Assembly: GCA_947446155.1 (NCBI GenBank)
Contig: CANFFZ010000113.1
Coordinates: 1-6,209, forward strand
DNA length: 6,209 nt
DNA from: Chloroflexota bacterium
GTDB lineage: Bacteria > Chloroflexota > Dehalococcoidia > UBA2979
Direction of reading: 5' to 3'
Shown here: in pieces, positions 6,202 through 6,209 of the stretch
Position numbering within the stretch: the first letter of the stretch is position 1
Layout: each line of letters begins with the position of its first letter
Notes under the pieces: model-generated
What the model was told of the DNA's origin: nothing
The model's input: only the letters and a program-made list of their open reading frames with translations
Database searches by the model: none
Program-made: the position numbers and the translations under genes

Positions 6202-6207
6202 AGTGTA
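6202..6207 (-). promoter_or_regulatory. Possible -10 box just upstream of glcD
   Basis: The minus strand reads TACACT (4 of 6 to TATAAT), with 10 bases between it and the glcD ATG. A transcript would start only a few bases before the ATG, giving a nearly leaderless mRNA, in keeping with the lack of a ribosome-binding site. The -35 region is beyond the window edge, so the call rests on the hexamer and its position alone. If right, glcD is the first gene of the operon. Confidence 0.3.
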
Positions 6208-6209
6208 GC

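Overview
The window is very GC-rich (about 70% by eye) with strong G/C bias at third codon positions and tightly packed genes. It holds four genes with recognisable coding character plus one partial gene at the left edge. I see no RNA genes, mobile elements, CRISPR arrays or phage genes. The source is a free-living, high-GC, probably aerobic bacterium. The Tat-type lipoprotein solute-binding protein, possible leaderless starts and GC content would suit Chloroflexota (Thermomicrobia- or Tepidiforma-like) or Actinomycetota. This placement is a low-confidence inference, since no rRNA or taxonomic marker is present.

Layout: (1) 1-291, minus strand: the first 97 codons of a single-pass membrane protein that runs off the left edge, possibly a Rieske-type protein. 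(2) 292-414: a 123-bp divergent intergenic region with weak promoter candidates in both directions. (3) 415-2106, plus strand: a Tat-exported lipoprotein, the substrate-binding component of a family 5 (DppA/OppA-like) ABC transporter, with no permease or ATPase genes in view. (4) 2120-6191, minus strand: a compact operon in the order glcD-glcE-glcF (transcribed right to left) encoding the three subunits of glycolate dehydrogenase. GlcD stops 5 bp before glcE, and glcE and glcF share the 4-bp GTGA overlap. The substrate-binding protein and glcF converge with only 13 bp between their stop codons.

Together, GlcD (FAD catalytic subunit), GlcE (second FAD-type subunit) and GlcF (two 4Fe-4S clusters plus two CCG domains) should oxidise glycolate, and possibly D-lactate, to the 2-oxo acid and pass electrons to the membrane quinone pool. 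The substrate-binding protein is convergent with the operon, so nothing in the sequence ties its ligand to glycolate. Overall this is ordinary metabolic DNA. The observations below are modest: an unclear translation start, a 4-bp repeat inside an Fe-S motif, probable leaderless or SD-less starts, and very tight gene junctions. I did not find a convincing new system.
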